Source of the DNA: Aquibacillus saliphilus
GTDB lineage: Bacteria; Bacillota; Bacilli; Bacillales; Amphibacillaceae
Direction: 5' to 3'
Length of the DNA stretch: 64,000 nucleotides
Assembly (NCBI RefSeq): GCF_020404745.1
Contig: NZ_JAIZAP010000015.1
Coordinates: 1 to 64,000, forward strand
Below are positions 62,964-64,000 of the stretch, piece after piece. The notes beneath the pieces are model-generated. The model did not search any database. It saw only the letters and a program-made list of their open reading frames with translations, and was not told the DNA's origin. Position numbers and translations under genes: made by a program. How positions within the stretch are numbered: position 1 is the first letter of the stretch; each line of letters starts with the position of its first letter.

Positions 62964-64000
62964 CTAGCTCGTTTTATTCCTCTTTTTAATCATTCCTCTA
63001 ACTACGTCAGGATTTGGTCCACCAGTAATTTTTCTTCTTTCTACAAATAATTTTGGATCGGTAATCGCTTGCCAATCCTCATTTTCCAGCTTAACATCAC
63101 CCAACCACTGATTGACTGTCGTTACCGGAATTTCATACAATTCTTTCGATTCTGCATCTGTTCTCTTTGCTATAATGCTAGCTTTCCCATGCGCTTTTCT
63201 GAAAGAAACACCATAATCACGTGCTAGTACATCTGCAAGTTCAGTTATTGTAATCATATTCTCTCTTGCTTGTTGATAAGCTCGGCCCTTATTAAAGTCC
63301 ATTGTAAGAATAACAGCGTGCATTATTCGTAACACTCTTATCGCCTTTTTGTATCCCTCAAATAAGTGGGGTTGTAAATCATCTTCGGTATCATTTATAT
63401 CTCCATAAGGCGTGTTATGAATCATATGAACAACTGCCATTCCCTCTGCAGCAGCACTACTTGCGATAGCACGTGAATGCTCTATCGAAACGGGATTTCT
63501 TTTTTGAGGCATGATACTGCTAATCTGAACATATGCATCTGATACCTTAATTAAACCGACCTCTTTTGATGCCATGCGTAAAAATTCTTGAAGCCATCTA
63601 CCCATATTCGTCATTAGACTTATCAGAGATTGAGCTGCTTCTATTAAGTAATCACCCGCACCAATTGCATCATAAGAATTTTCAACTAACCCGTCAAATT
63701 CCAACAGTTCTACCATTCGTTCCCGGTTAATAGGAAAACCGGTAGTCGTAATTGCAGCCGCTCCCATTGGAGATTGATTGACTGTTCGATATGCTTGTTT
63801 CAATCTTTCAATATCTCGAGCTAAATTATCATAGATTGCGACAAGGTAATGGCCAAATGTTGTTGGTTGAGCTGGTTGTGTATGTGTATGAGCAGGCATA
63901 ATTGATTCAACATGCTGTTCCGCTTGACAAAGGATTGCTTCATTTAATTGTTCTGCATTAGCTATTGCTTTCAAAATATATTCTCTAATGACAATTCGAT
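62964..64000 (-). CDS. argH: Argininosuccinate lyase-like protein, N-terminus cut by the window edge
   Basis: A member of the fumarase/aspartase superfamily. Visible are MPAHTHTQPAQPTTFGHYL (the ArgH-like substrate loop) and the superfamily signature SSIMPQKRNPVSIEH. The frame stays open through the right edge (RIVIREYIL before the first TTG), so the gene starts outside the window; at least 345 codons are seen. The sequence is divergent from typical ArgH (MPGYTHLQ, MPQKKNPD), so it may be an ArgH paralog acting on another substrate. Confidence 0.8.
   Translation of the reverse strand, partial: RIVIREYILKAIANAEQLNEAILCQAEQHVESIMPAHTHTQPAQPTTFGHYLVAIYDNLARDIERLKQAYRTVNQSPMGAAAITTTGFPINRERMVELLEFDGLVENSYDAIGAGDYLIEAAQSLISLMTNMGRWLQEFLRMASKEVGLIKVSDAYVQISSIMPQKRNPVSIEHSRAIASSAAAEGMAVVHMIHNTPYGDINDTEDDLQPHLFEGYKKAIRVLRIMHAVILTMDFNKGRAYQQARENMITITELADVLARDYGVSFRKAHGKASIIAKRTDAESKELYEIPVTTVNQWLGDVKLENEDWQAITDPKLFVERRKITGGPNPDVVRGMIKKRNKTS

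Overview
The window is low-GC DNA with strong AGGAGG-type ribosome binding sites, CcpA-type cre boxes, DeoR/LacI regulators and B. subtilis-like gene sets (lutABC, prpCDB, class-III fbp, YesL/YesPQ-type transporters). It suggests a plant-polysaccharide-using member of the Bacillaceae, perhaps Gracilibacillus, Virgibacillus or Oceanobacillus; the genus is inference. No tRNA, rRNA, CRISPR array or insertion sequence was recognised.

Layout. (1) 1-2.8 kb: a gene cut by the left edge, then a membrane GGDEF/EAL protein whose mRNA starts with a c-di-GMP-I riboswitch and terminator. (2) 3.0-4.0 kb: phosphofructokinase. (3) 4.0-14.5 kb: an L-rhamnose locus (rhaB, rhaA, rhaD, rhaEW, DeoR regulator, lutABC, rhaM). 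It covers rhamnose to DHAP plus L-lactaldehyde/L-lactate and, through LutABC, pyruvate. (4) 14.6-28.9 kb: an oligosaccharide/uronate locus with a divergent LacI regulator, a lipoprotein-dependent ABC importer, a YesL-like protein, an oxidoreductase, two cytoplasmic glycoside hydrolase-like enzymes, UxaE and UxaC, followed by an AraC regulator. Together (3) and (4) fit use of a rhamnose- and uronate-containing plant or algal polymer.

(5) 29.1-33.7 kb is the most unusual part. A two-gene membrane module resembling the ZorA/ZorB proton-driven motor of Zorya defence lies on the minus strand. It is bracketed by two diverged plus-strand copies of a large structured non-coding RNA (about 750 and 515 nt). 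The copies share a cre box plus extended -10 promoter, a conserved long-range helix, hairpins whose pairing is kept although the bases differ, and a terminator. No ZorC/D/E partner is visible.

(6) 34-57 kb: pyruvate carboxylase, an RraA-like protein, isocitrate lyase, malate synthase G and the methylcitrate genes prpC-prpD-prpB, i.e. C2/C3 and anaplerotic metabolism. aceA and glcB share a promoter design. A holin-like type I toxin/antisense RNA locus lies at 39.8-40.1 kb, and a second copy at 45.7-46.0 kb keeps the RNA but has a decayed toxin. (7) 51-64 kb: a DUF4317 protein, class-III fructose-bisphosphatase, a UbiB-like kinase, a PAP2 phosphatase, a HAD hydrolase, an O-methyltransferase, a secreted PIG-L deacetylase and an argininosuccinate lyase-like gene cut by the right edge.

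Many gene starts were moved inward from the longest reading frame to the codon that has a ribosome binding site at normal spacing. Two genes appear to use near-cognate starts (ATT at 2617, ATC at 34480).
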